Shown: positions 1 to 6,215 of the stretch, in pieces
How the letters are laid out: each line of letters opens with the position of its first letter
Numbering within the stretch: the first letter of the stretch is position 1
NCBI GenBank assembly: GCA_900553295.1
Contig: USCR01000025.1
Coordinates: 1 to 21,921, forward strand
Source of the DNA: an uncultured Eubacteriales bacterium
GTDB taxonomy: Bacteria > Bacillota > Clostridia > Christensenellales > Aristaeellaceae
Length of the DNA stretch: 21,921 nucleotides
Reading direction: 5' to 3'
The notes under the pieces: generated by a model
Database searches by the model: none
Seen by the model: only the letters and a program-made list of their open reading frames with translations
What the model was told of the DNA's origin: nothing
Position numbers and translations under genes: made by a program

Positions 1-120
1 GTGGGGGCAGATGGTGGACTGGTCCTTGGGATCCACCATATAGGCGCCGTTGGCATAGATGGAGGGGATGTTGAAGGGAATGCTCTTAATATAGGGCAGG
101 GCAGAGCCGTAAACGCGTCG
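1..120 (-). pseudogene. 5'-truncated Cof-type HAD hydrolase fragment (runs off window)
   Basis: The minus strand is open for 40 codons from 120 to 1 and reads RRVYGSALPYIKSI, then IPSIYANGAYMVDPKD. This matches the part of Cof/HAD-IIB sugar-phosphate phosphatases just after motif I, where a TGR-like turn leads into a helix and then the 'P.I..NGA.i.d' strand. The first roughly 40 residues of the family, with the catalytic DxDGT motif, are absent. The frame enters directly from the stop codon of the BMP gene and has no ATG, GTG or TTG with a ribosome site. It is therefore a decayed or deleted gene, or an assembly join. Family assignment is by eye; whether the rest of the gene exists left of the window cannot be seen. 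Confidence 0.5.
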
Positions 121-121
121 C

Positions 122-1297
122 TTACTCCTCGACGACCGCGTTGATGCCGTCGATGATGATATCGAAGTAGGGAGCGCTGCGCACCTCAGACTCGTGGAAG
201 TAGCCGTCGGAAACCATCTCGGTGCCTTCCAGGCCATAGGCGGTGGTGTAGGTGGTCAGTTCCTCGCCGCCCACGGTGAAGGTGGAGCAGTCAAACACAT
301 GCAGCGTGCCGTCCTTGAGCGCGGCCTCAACCTCGGCCACCTTCTCAGCGGTACCGGGGGCCACGGCAGCCTCGTTGAGCTCCGTGATGTGCACCGCGCC
401 GTCGGAATAGCCATGGCACCAGTCCTTGGGAATCTCGGTGCCGTCGATCACGCACTGGATGGCGTAGGTCACATAGGCGCCCCAGTTGCAGGCAGCGGAG
501 GTCAGGGCCTGGGTGGGAGCAGTGGGGATCATGGAGATGTTGTAGCCCACGATCGGCACGCCGGCAGCCTCACAGGCGGTGGCGGGGCCTACGGTATCGG
601 AATGCTGGGAAATGAGCACGCAGCCATCGGCGATCAGGGCCTCGGCGGTCTCCTTCTCCAGAGCCATGTCGGACCAGCTGTTGGTGTAGCGCACCTCCAT
701 GGTCGCGGAGGGGCACACGCTGCGGGCGCCCAGGAAGAAGCTGGTGTAGCCGGAGATAACCTCAGCGAAGGGGAACGCACCCACATAGCCGATCTTGGCG
801 GTCTCGGCGGTGATGGTGCCGTCCTCAATCATCTGATTGAGCTTCATGCCGGCCACAACGCCGCTGACATAGCGGGCCTCATAGATGGCGGTGAAGTAGT
901 TGTGGACGTTGGTCAGCTCGCTGGTGCTGGCGGCGGTGCCGGTCGCGTGGCAGAACTGAATGTCGGGATATTCGGCAGCGGCCTGGAACACATAGCTCTC
1001 CTGGCCAAAGCTGGTGGCGAAGATGATGTCGCAGCCGTTTTCGGCCAGGTCAACCGCGGCTTCGTAAGCGGCTTCGGTCTCGGGAATGTTGTACTTGATC
1101 ATCACCTGGTCGTCGCTGATGCCCAGGGCTTCCTGCGCGGCCTTGAGGCCATTGATGTGGTTGGCGGAATAGCCTTCGTTTTCGTCACCGATGCAGATGT
1201 AGCCCACCTTGATTTCTTCCGCGGGGACCGCGGCGCTCGCTGCGGTTACACCCAGAACCAGGCACAGCGCCAGCAGCATGCTTACCAGCTTCTTCAT
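122..1297 (-). CDS. BMP-family ABC transporter substrate-binding protein
   Basis: This 391-residue protein belongs to the basic membrane protein (BMP/PnrA-like) family, whose members bind nucleosides or related small solutes for an ABC importer. The start at 1297 is chosen because AGGAGG lies 10 bases upstream; a longer ORF beginning at 1324 lacks such a site. Residues 1-23 form a signal peptide (MKKLV, a hydrophobic stretch, then TAASAA). The mature part opens with the strand EIKVGYICIGDENEGYS, followed by the repeated alpha/beta lobes of the family (DIIFATSFGQ, HATGTAAS, KIGYVGAFPFAEV, GCVLISQHSD, PIVGYN). No lipobox cysteine is visible, unusual for a Gram-positive binding protein. No ATPase or permease partner is in the window; the downstream DNA is a HAD fragment. 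Family is clear, ligand unknown. Confidence 0.9.
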   Translation of the reverse strand: MKKLVSMLLALCLVLGVTAASAAVPAEEIKVGYICIGDENEGYSANHINGLKAAQEALGISDDQVMIKYNIPETEAAYEAAVDLAENGCDIIFATSFGQESYVFQAAAEYPDIQFCHATGTAASTSELTNVHNYFTAIYEARYVSGVVAGMKLNQMIEDGTITAETAKIGYVGAFPFAEVISGYTSFFLGARSVCPSATMEVRYTNSWSDMALEKETAEALIADGCVLISQHSDTVGPATACEAAGVPIVGYNISMIPTAPTQALTSAACNWGAYVTYAIQCVIDGTEIPKDWCHGYSDGAVHITELNEAAVAPGTAEKVAEVEAALKDGTLHVFDCSTFTVGGEELTTYTTAYGLEGTEMVSDGYFHESEVRSAPYFDIIIDGINAVVEE

Positions 1298-1345
1298 TGC
1301 GTTCCATCCTCCTGTAATCGACATAAAAACCTAAGGGACCTGCTT

Positions 1346-1374
1346 ATGATACACCAGCTTTGGCGCTTTGTAAA
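1346..1374 (-). promoter_or_regulatory. Promoter for the BMP gene
   Basis: On the minus strand TTTACA (1374-1369) and TATCAT (1351-1346) are separated by exactly 17 bases and sit about 50 bases before the BMP start codon. Each box is 5/6 or close to the sigma-A consensus. The match is by eye. Confidence 0.5.
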
Positions 1375-1495
1375 GAAAAAAGGCGAACATTTTTTTATAA
1401 AAATTTTTATGCGTTCGGAAATCGTGGAGTTCTCTCAACAGATGCTTCCCTTTCGCCGCTCATTCAAATAAGGCAAAAAAAATTGGCGGCATGTA

Positions 1496-1524
1496 TTGCA
1501 ATTTCGTTTTTCTTCTGCTATAAT
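1496..1524 (+). promoter_or_regulatory. Promoter for tRNA-Arg
   Basis: TTGCAA (1496-1501), a 17-base spacer and a perfect TATAAT (1519-1524) lie 47 bases before the mature tRNA 5' end. The promoter diverges from that of the BMP gene, and the roughly 120 bases between the two promoters are AT-rich with no gene. Confidence 0.75.
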
Positions 1525-1571
1525 AATTAGGCTGGTTTGAGAGAGCATGCTGCTCTTTCAGCGAAGCATGT

Positions 1572-1648
1572 GGGCTCGTAGCTCAGCTGGATAGAGTGTT
1601 TGACTACGAATCAAAAGGTCGTGGGTTCGAATCCCGCCGGGCTCACCA
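1572..1648 (+). tRNA. tRNA-Arg (anticodon ACG)
   Basis: The 77-base cloverleaf is complete. The acceptor arm pairs GGGCTCG with CGGGCTC (one G-T pair); the D arm is GCTC/GAGT with loop AGCTGGATA. The anticodon arm is TTTGA-CTACGAA-TCAAA with anticodon ACG, which reads CGN arginine codons after A-to-I editing. The T arm is GTGGG-TTCGAAT-CCCGC. The discriminator base is A and CCA is encoded. The gene has its own promoter and terminator. An integrase gene points at its 3' side, so it is the likely attachment site of the element on the right. Confidence 0.96.
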
Positions 1649-1650
1649 AG

Positions 1651-1679
1651 GAAGCAGTTGCAAAGCTGCTTCTTTTTTT
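1651..1679 (+). terminator. Intrinsic terminator of tRNA-Arg
   Basis: GAAGCAG (1651-1657) and CTGCTTC (1666-1672) form a perfect 7-bp stem with an 8-base loop, followed by seven T residues (1673-1679). It begins three bases after the encoded CCA. Confidence 0.85.
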
Positions 1680-1888
1680 GCGTTTTGGGGCAGAAAACAG
1701 CAGTGTTTGACCAAATACATGACCAGATAACACATTTTTATGTATTGCCTTCCGCTGCTCTCGAACTTCCTTGTTTTCCTCAAAAATGCCCTTGGAGACG
1801 ATTTGCAACCCTTTGCAACGCAATTTTACGGCCTGCAAGTAGTCAAATGGTAGTCAAAAAGTAGTCCGTGCAAAGCTGCATAAAGCCC
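1680..1888. other. Putative attachment/arm region between tRNA and integrase
   Basis: No gene is supported here. The stretch holds short repeats expected of an integrase-binding region: three GTAGTC copies at an 11-base period (1839, 1850, 1861), two TTTGCAAC copies near 1803 and 1812, and TGCAAAGCTGC at 1869-1879, which repeats 1660-1670 in the tRNA terminator. Copies of GTTTGACC occur at 1704 and 1901. A weak stem of CCCTT/AAGGG near 1887-1903 overlaps the integrase stop codon and might end its transcript. The att role is inferred from position. Confidence 0.4.
1839..1866. repeat. Three GTAGTC direct repeats, 11-bp period
   Basis: GTAGTC occurs at 1839, 1850 and 1861; the first two are followed by AAA. 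A fourth copy with a following A lies at 1941 inside the integrase gene end. The 11-base spacing puts each copy on the same face of the helix, as expected of arm-type integrase or excisionase sites. The reverse complement of GTAGTCAAA also forms one side of the tRNA-Arg anticodon arm (1599-1607). Confidence 0.6.
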
Positions 1889-3070
1889 TTATCCCACAAG
1901 GGTTTGACCGCTTTGCTCCTCGCCTGTTTCCTGCCCTTTGGTAGTCAGACGGCAGAGAAAACGGTTCAGCCGCAGCGCGTCCGCCTGTTCCTTTTCCGCG
2001 GTGAGCTTGGTATAGACGTCCATCACGAGCTTCGTGTCCGCGTGGCCCATCCAGACCTGAATGGTCTTGGGAGGAATGCCCGCGTTGTAGCAGGTGGTGC
2101 AGAAGGTCACGCGGAAGTCATGGCAGCGAATGTCGATCTCCTGGAAGGGCGGCAGGGGCTTTCCCTCCGCCAGCAAGGCCTTGTGCGCTCGGGTACGCCC
2201 GTATTGGCATCTGGGATAGCCGTTGAGCTTGCGCTCCAGAAACGTGATATAGGACTGATATTTCCGGTCAAAGGCGGCCTGCGACATCATGCCGCCGTCC
2301 TCCTTGGGCAGCAGCAGCCCATGGCGGCCCCGCAAGGCCTCCGCTAGGGGATCGGCCATGGGGATGGTTCGCTGGGCATTGGCGGTCTTCCCCTCGGTGA
2401 CCACGCCACGGTTGCCCTTACAGAAGGACACCGCGCCGCGCACGGTGAGCGTTTTCTTCTGAAAGTCCACATCCCTGTCCACATCCAGATAGAGCACTTC
2501 GCCCCGGCGAAGCCCGGCATACAGCATCACCATGGCGGCCGGACCGAAGTCATGTTCCGCATAGGTCGTTTCGATCAGCTTCCGCTCCCACATTTCCAGG
2601 GCCCTGTGGCTTCCGGACTGCCCTTTCGGCGGCTGGGCCATCTCCGCAGGGCTGCGAATGATAACGCCATCCTGCAAAGCGGCCCGGAAGATACTGCGAA
2701 TCGTGGAAGTGAACTTGTTGATGTGGCTCTGGGAATAGCCTGCCAGCGTGTTGTAAAGCCGCTGAACATCGGTGGCCGTGATGCTCCTGAGCATCTTTTT
2801 GCCGAAATGCTTCGACGCATAGTTGATAAAGTTCTGATATTGCCGCCGCTGCATGGGGTTGCATTCGGTCCGGTAGGTGTCCAGCCAGGTTTCCCCATAC
2901 TCCGCAAAGGAAGTGTCGATCAGGTACATGTTGTAGCCTCGCTCCTGCATGCGGACGTGGTCGTCGCGTTTGCGGAGCGCCTCGCTGGGGGTTTTTCCAT
3001 AGAAAAATTGACCTTCGTATTTGCAGGCGTAGCGCCCATCGGCGCGTTTGTTCAGTGTTTGACGGGGCAT
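1889..3070 (-). CDS. int: Tyrosine-type site-specific integrase
   Basis: This 393-residue tyrosine recombinase should integrate and excise a mobile element at the adjacent tRNA-Arg. The N-terminus (residues 8-35, KRADGRYACKYEG and GKTPSEAL) resembles the AP2-like arm-binding domain. Residues 52-140 form the SAM-like core-binding domain, and 157-365 the catalytic domain. All active-site residues are visible: R188 (AGLRRGE), K228 (GKT), H317 and R320 (CHDFR), H343 (MGHAD) and nucleophile Y353 (DVYTKL). Length is normal for this Firmicutes phage/ICE integrase group. GGAG lies 8-9 bases before the ATG at 3070. It points toward the tRNA 3' end, the usual arrangement. The gene is intact, so the element may still be mobile, although its far end is not identified. 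Confidence 0.95.
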   Translation of the reverse strand: MPRQTLNKRADGRYACKYEGQFFYGKTPSEALRKRDDHVRMQERGYNMYLIDTSFAEYGETWLDTYRTECNPMQRRQYQNFINYASKHFGKKMLRSITATDVQRLYNTLAGYSQSHINKFTSTIRSIFRAALQDGVIIRSPAEMAQPPKGQSGSHRALEMWERKLIETTYAEHDFGPAAMVMLYAGLRRGEVLYLDVDRDVDFQKKTLTVRGAVSFCKGNRGVVTEGKTANAQRTIPMADPLAEALRGRHGLLLPKEDGGMMSQAAFDRKYQSYITFLERKLNGYPRCQYGRTRAHKALLAEGKPLPPFQEIDIRCHDFRVTFCTTCYNAGIPPKTIQVWMGHADTKLVMDVYTKLTAEKEQADALRLNRFLCRLTTKGQETGEEQSGQTLVG

Positions 3071-3093
3071 CTTTTTTTCTCCTTCAGTAAAAA

Positions 3094-3181
3094 TGCCCCT
3101 GCGTTTCTTTCCGGTTCAGTTGTCAAGGTGCAGGACGGTATCCGCCCGCCCTTATGATACCAGATCAAGGACGCAGGGGCA
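3094..3181. repeat. Perfect 11-bp inverted repeat between int and xis
   Basis: TGCCCCTGCGT (3094-3104) is the exact reverse complement of ACGCAGGGGCA (3171-3181), with 66 bases between. The pair occupies almost the whole int-xis intergenic space just upstream of the int ribosome site. It could be a paired operator, an excisionase site, or an mRNA structure controlling integrase expression; the sequence does not decide. Confidence 0.6.
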
Positions 3182-3197
3182 ATGCATATTTGGGGTT

Positions 3198-3446
3198 TCA
3201 GGTCATTGTGCTGGCGGAACGCCTGCGCATCCAGTCCTCCAGCTCCTTGCGGGCAATGCGGATGGAGCGTCCCACCCGGTAGGCCGGGAAACCCTCCTGA
3301 TGCACCAGCGTATAGGCCGTCCGGCGGCAGATGTGCAAATAGGCCTGCAATTCCGGGATGGTCATAAACGGCGACGGCTGAGTCCGTCCCTCCACGGTTG
3401 GCTGTCCGCCTTCCGTGAACTTCGTGGAAGTTTTTCTGCGATACAT
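3198..3446 (-). CDS. xis: Excisionase-family helix-turn-helix protein
   Basis: The protein ends in a MerR/excisionase-type winged HTH: MTIPELQAYLHICRRTAYTL, then a turn, GFPAYRVGRSIRIARKELEDW. This is the classic 'excisionase DNA-binding' pattern (HTH_17), in which a helix-turn-helix is followed by an R.G...I...eL..W wing. Such small proteins sit beside tyrosine integrases as recombination directionality factors and repressors. The start is uncertain: ATG at 3446 gives 82 residues, ATG at 3365 would give just the HTH core, and the frame is open to 3488; none has a good ribosome site. It lies 127 bases upstream of int on the same strand. A role as RDF is inferred from context. Confidence 0.82.
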   Translation of the reverse strand: MYRRKTSTKFTEGGQPTVEGRTQPSPFMTIPELQAYLHICRRTAYTLVHQEGFPAYRVGRSIRIARKELEDWMRRRSASTMT

Positions 3447-3483
3447 GCATCGATCTTTTGGGTAGGGCATCGACAGAAGCCGT

Positions 3484-3666
3484 GGCAACGTGACAACGCG
3501 GCAACGGTGGTTTTCACCCTTTTGTTGCCAAGCTCCCGCGGCTTTTGTCTTTTTTCTTTTTTTATCATTTCTCTGTTGTCAAGTGGGTCAAAAGGCCGGA
3601 AACCCTTGCGGCATTGGGGTTTGACCCGGCAACGGAAGCGTCAACGCTCCGGCAACGGCTGTTGCC
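3484..3666. repeat. GGCAACG iteron-like repeat cluster
   Basis: GGCAACG, GACAACG and GGCAACG follow each other at an exact 8-base period (3484, 3492, 3500). An inverted GTTGCC lies at 3524. Further copies are GGCAACGG at 3628, GTCAACGC at 3640 and GGCAACGG at 3651; the last forms a small palindrome with GTTGCC at 3661. The cluster spans the xis-virE junction and the 3' end of virE. Dense short repeats beside a VirE-type helicase suggest a replication origin or a repressor-binding region of the element; this is inference. Confidence 0.5.
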
Positions 3667-5053
3667 CTTCGGTTTCATCCTGCCAGGGCAGGTCCGGCCC
3701 GTCCACCGCCGTGAAGTCCAGCTGCGACTCCTGCGCTTCCTTCGAGGGGATGCGCTCCCAGCCCCGCTGACGGCCATACTTGGCAAAGCGCCGGTTGTTC
3801 TCATACCTGCGCCAGCCCTTGATTTCGCCCCGGCGGATGCCCTCGTCCACGATCTCCCGAATCTCCCGGGTCTCATAGGCCTTCGGCTCATCGAACATAT
3901 GGTCCAGCCCTTCCTTGTAAATCTGCATGGTGCAGAGCTTGTCCCCTTGAAACTGGTCCATGTAGTGGTAGATCCGCCCGGCCAGGGTGTCCTCCTGGGC
4001 AAAGGCCTCCTGCTCCTGCAGGAGCGTGGCTTCCTCCGCCTTGGACAAATAGGTGGTGTACGCCCCGGAATCGTACTGCGTCATGATTTCCGCCCACAGC
4101 TGCGCAAAGTACGCTCCGGACGCCTCCGGGTCATCCAGGATGTGGCAGTCGGCCTTGCTGGCGTCCACCTGCACGGGGAGAAAGCGCCGGTTGCCGCTGC
4201 GGTCCATGGGCAAGAAATCCATGCGGTTGGTGATGCCCGCGAACACGCACTGCCGGGGATGGTCCGCGCCGAAGCGGTCGTAGGCCAGGCGGCAGAAGTC
4301 CCGATCCCGGGAGAGGAAGGCCTTGATCTCCTCAATGCTCCGGGCGTTGGCAGTGGCCACCATTTCGGACATTTCAATGATCCACCGCCCGTTCAGCCGG
4401 TGAAACACGTCCTTGTCGCTGAGGCTGCGCAGGTCGTCCGAAAACCAGTCCGGCTCCATGGCCAGGCTGCGCAGGAAGGTGGACTTGCCCGCGCCCTGGC
4501 CGCCCACCAGCACCAGCATCAGCTCAAACTTGCAGCCTGGCTGGAACACCCGCTTCACCGCTCCCAGCATGAAGGTGCGCAGGCAGCGCTCGTGGTAGTC
4601 GTTCACCTCCGCGCCGAGGAAATGATGCAGGGCGTTCCGCACCCGGGGCACGCCGTCCCAGCGCAGGGCACGCAGGCGGTCCCGCACGGGGTGGAAGGCG
4701 TTGTCCGTGGCGGCAATTTTCAGCGCCCCCGGCAGGCAGCGCTCCGCCTTGAGCCCGTAGTGCCGCTCCAGATGCAGCTGGAGAAAGGCCAGGTCCGTGT
4801 CGCTGATGACGGACGATTCCCGCACCCAGGGCAGGGTGGCCTCGATGGTCAGGCGTTCGTTGAACAGGTTCCGGCGAATGTGTCCGCCCAGCAGAGGGTC
4901 GTGGGTCAGCGCCAGGACGCAGTTTTGCAGGGAGTTGACCACGTTGCCCCGATTGTTTTTCTCCAGCGCCTCCCGGATGGCCGCATAGGATGCATCCAGC
5001 CCTTCCTGGCTCATGGGCGGCTCTTGGTTGGTCACGGGCGATTCGTTCCGCAA
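3641..5053 (-). CDS. VirE/VapE-family P-loop ATPase (putative helicase of the mobile element)
   Basis: This 470-residue protein carries the virulence-associated E domain found in Firmicutes integrative elements and satellite phages, a presumed replicative helicase/ATPase. Visible motifs are Walker A GGQGAGKST (about residues 184-192), a Walker B-like strand WIIEMSEM (224-231) and the arginine-finger region DRSGNRRF (284-291). The region before the P-loop (RLRALRWDGVPRVR, FLGAEVNDYHERCLR) is typical of the family. Start choice: TTG at 5053 has GGAGG nine bases upstream, whereas the first family-like ATG at 5014 has none; an open frame to 5311 runs antisense to other features and is not used. 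No primase domain is fused. It forms one strand-block with xis and int. Exact biochemical role is inferred. Confidence 0.88.
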   Translation of the reverse strand: MRNESPVTNQEPPMSQEGLDASYAAIREALEKNNRGNVVNSLQNCVLALTHDPLLGGHIRRNLFNERLTIEATLPWVRESSVISDTDLAFLQLHLERHYGLKAERCLPGALKIAATDNAFHPVRDRLRALRWDGVPRVRNALHHFLGAEVNDYHERCLRTFMLGAVKRVFQPGCKFELMLVLVGGQGAGKSTFLRSLAMEPDWFSDDLRSLSDKDVFHRLNGRWIIEMSEMVATANARSIEEIKAFLSRDRDFCRLAYDRFGADHPRQCVFAGITNRMDFLPMDRSGNRRFLPVQVDASKADCHILDDPEASGAYFAQLWAEIMTQYDSGAYTTYLSKAEEATLLQEQEAFAQEDTLAGRIYHYMDQFQGDKLCTMQIYKEGLDHMFDEPKAYETREIREIVDEGIRRGEIKGWRRYENNRRFAKYGRQRGWERIPSKEAQESQLDFTAVDGPDLPWQDETEGQQPLPER

Positions 5054-5158
5054 TGGCTTTTGCCTCCTTTCTGAATGCAGGGATGTGCAGGGTGATCCCT
5101 CAGCGCTCCATGTCGTAATGGCGAGTCTTTGTTTCTTTGGACTGCGCCTTGTACGGCG

Positions 5159-5299
5159 CTTTCTATCAAGGAAATTGCAGTGGAGGTTGGCTATTACGAC
5201 GCCTCCAGTTTCATCCGCCGCTTCAAGCAAATTACGGGCGTTACGCCTTTGCAATACCGCCGTAGTAAGGAGGAAAGCGGAACCCATGCTGACAGTTGA
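5159..5299 (+). pseudogene. C-terminal fragment of an AraC-family transcriptional regulator
   Basis: The plus frame from 5159 reads LSIKEIAVEVGYYDASSF, then IRRFKQITGVTPLQYRRSK, and stops at 5299. This is the second helix-turn-helix of AraC/XylS regulators (I.EIA..VGY.d.s.F.R.FK...G.TP..YR) with the right end of the domain. The first HTH, the rest of the DNA-binding domain and the sensor domain are missing: upstream of 5156 the frame stays open but no longer resembles the family. The stop overlaps the start of the ABC ATPase by 14 bases, and its tail supplies that gene's AGGAGG. It looks like a remnant cut by the arrival or rearrangement of the mobile element on the left. Confidence 0.75.
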
Positions 5300-6215
5300 G
5301 CAAATAAGCAAACGCTACGGCCACCGCACAGCCCTGCGGGAGGTGTCCTTTACCGCAGAAACTGGCGAGATCATTGCGCTGCTGGGCCGTAACGGCGCGG
5401 GAAAAACCACGCTGATGAACATCCTCACCGGATATATTGCCATGACTTCGGGCAGAGCCTTCATAGGGGGACACGATGTGCTGCGCGACCCGCTGGCCGC
5501 CCGCCGCCTGGTGGGTTACCTTCCTGAACTGCCGCCCTTGTATCCAGAAATGACGGTGCGGGAGTGCCTGGCATACTGCGCGGCGCTGAAGGGCATTCCC
5601 CGGGGTGACCGGCGTAAGGAAATGGACCGGGTGATTTCGCTTACAGCCCTGGAGGCTTATGCCGGGAGGCTATCGGGACGCCTTTCCAAGGGATACCGCC
5701 AGCGCGTGGGATTGGCGCAGGCGCTGCTGGGACGGCCGCCGCTGCTGATTCTGGATGAACCGGGCAGTGGCCTGGACCCGGTGCAGCTGGCGCAAATGCG
5801 GGATGTTATTCGGAACGTGGGCCGGGAGAGCACAGTGCTGCTTTCCTCCCACCTGCTCAGCGAGGTGACCAACGTATGCGCGCGGGCCTTGGTGCTGGAC
5901 GCGGGCAGACTGCGTTACGACGGGCCCATGGAGGAACTGACCGTTCATCGAGGCGTCCTGGAAGTTGCATACAGGAACGGCTGCGACATGAAGGAAGCGC
6001 TGTCAGCGCTGCCTGGGGTGAGTCGGATGTGCACGTTGGAAGAAGGCACGGAACGCACCCGCCTGGCGCTTTACTGCGCTGATAGCACGGTGCTGGCGGC
6101 TGAGGTTGCCCAATGCGTGCTGGCACGAAAGGGGGAACTGCTGGCCCTATGCCCGCAGCATGAGGGGCTGGAGGATGCTTTCCTGCGCTTGATTCACGAG
6201 GAGGCGAAACCATGA
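5286..6215 (+). CDS. ABC transporter ATP-binding protein (GldA/ABC-2 type)
   Basis: This 309-residue ATPase energises the ABC-2 type membrane complex encoded next to it. Walker A GRNGAGKT is at 34-41, signature LSKGYRQRVG at 133-142, Walker B LLILDEP at 153-159 and switch histidine H189 (SSHLL). After residue about 215 comes the extra C-terminal domain of CcmA/GldA-type ATPases. The ATG at 5286 has AGGAGG about 12 bases upstream, and the similarity begins at that methionine (MLTVEQISKRYG). It overlaps the next gene by 4 bases (ATGA). With the following permease, GldG-like and DUF4340 proteins, it makes the set known from Bacteroidetes gliding machinery but also common in Clostridia without gliding. 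The substrate is unknown. Confidence 0.93.
   Translation: MLTVEQISKRYGHRTALREVSFTAETGEIIALLGRNGAGKTTLMNILTGYIAMTSGRAFIGGHDVLRDPLAARRLVGYLPELPPLYPEMTVRECLAYCAALKGIPRGDRRKEMDRVISLTALEAYAGRLSGRLSKGYRQRVGLAQALLGRPPLLILDEPGSGLDPVQLAQMRDVIRNVGRESTVLLSSHLLSEVTNVCARALVLDAGRLRYDGPMEELTVHRGVLEVAYRNGCDMKEALSALPGVSRMCTLEEGTERTRLALYCADSTVLAAEVAQCVLARKGELLALCPQHEGLEDAFLRLIHEEAKP

Noticed and set aside
194..1471. 425-residue plus-strand ORF antisense to the BMP gene
   Set aside because: Gly/Ala/His-rich mirror of a real gene in GC-biased codons; no ribosome site, no family resemblance.
1611..1838. 75-residue minus-strand ORF ending in SPAGFEPTTF
   Set aside because: The tail is the reverse-strand translation of the tRNA T arm, a well-known false protein; the rest lies over the tRNA terminator and att region.
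1595..3063. Three copies of AGTGTTTGAC (in tRNA, at 1702 and at the integrase start)
   Set aside because: The third is coding for the common integrase N-terminus MPRQTLNK, and ten matching bases over this span are not enough to call att sites.
3545..5074. 509-residue plus-strand ORF antisense to the VirE-type gene
   Set aside because: The opposite strand has clear Walker motifs; this frame is its shadow.
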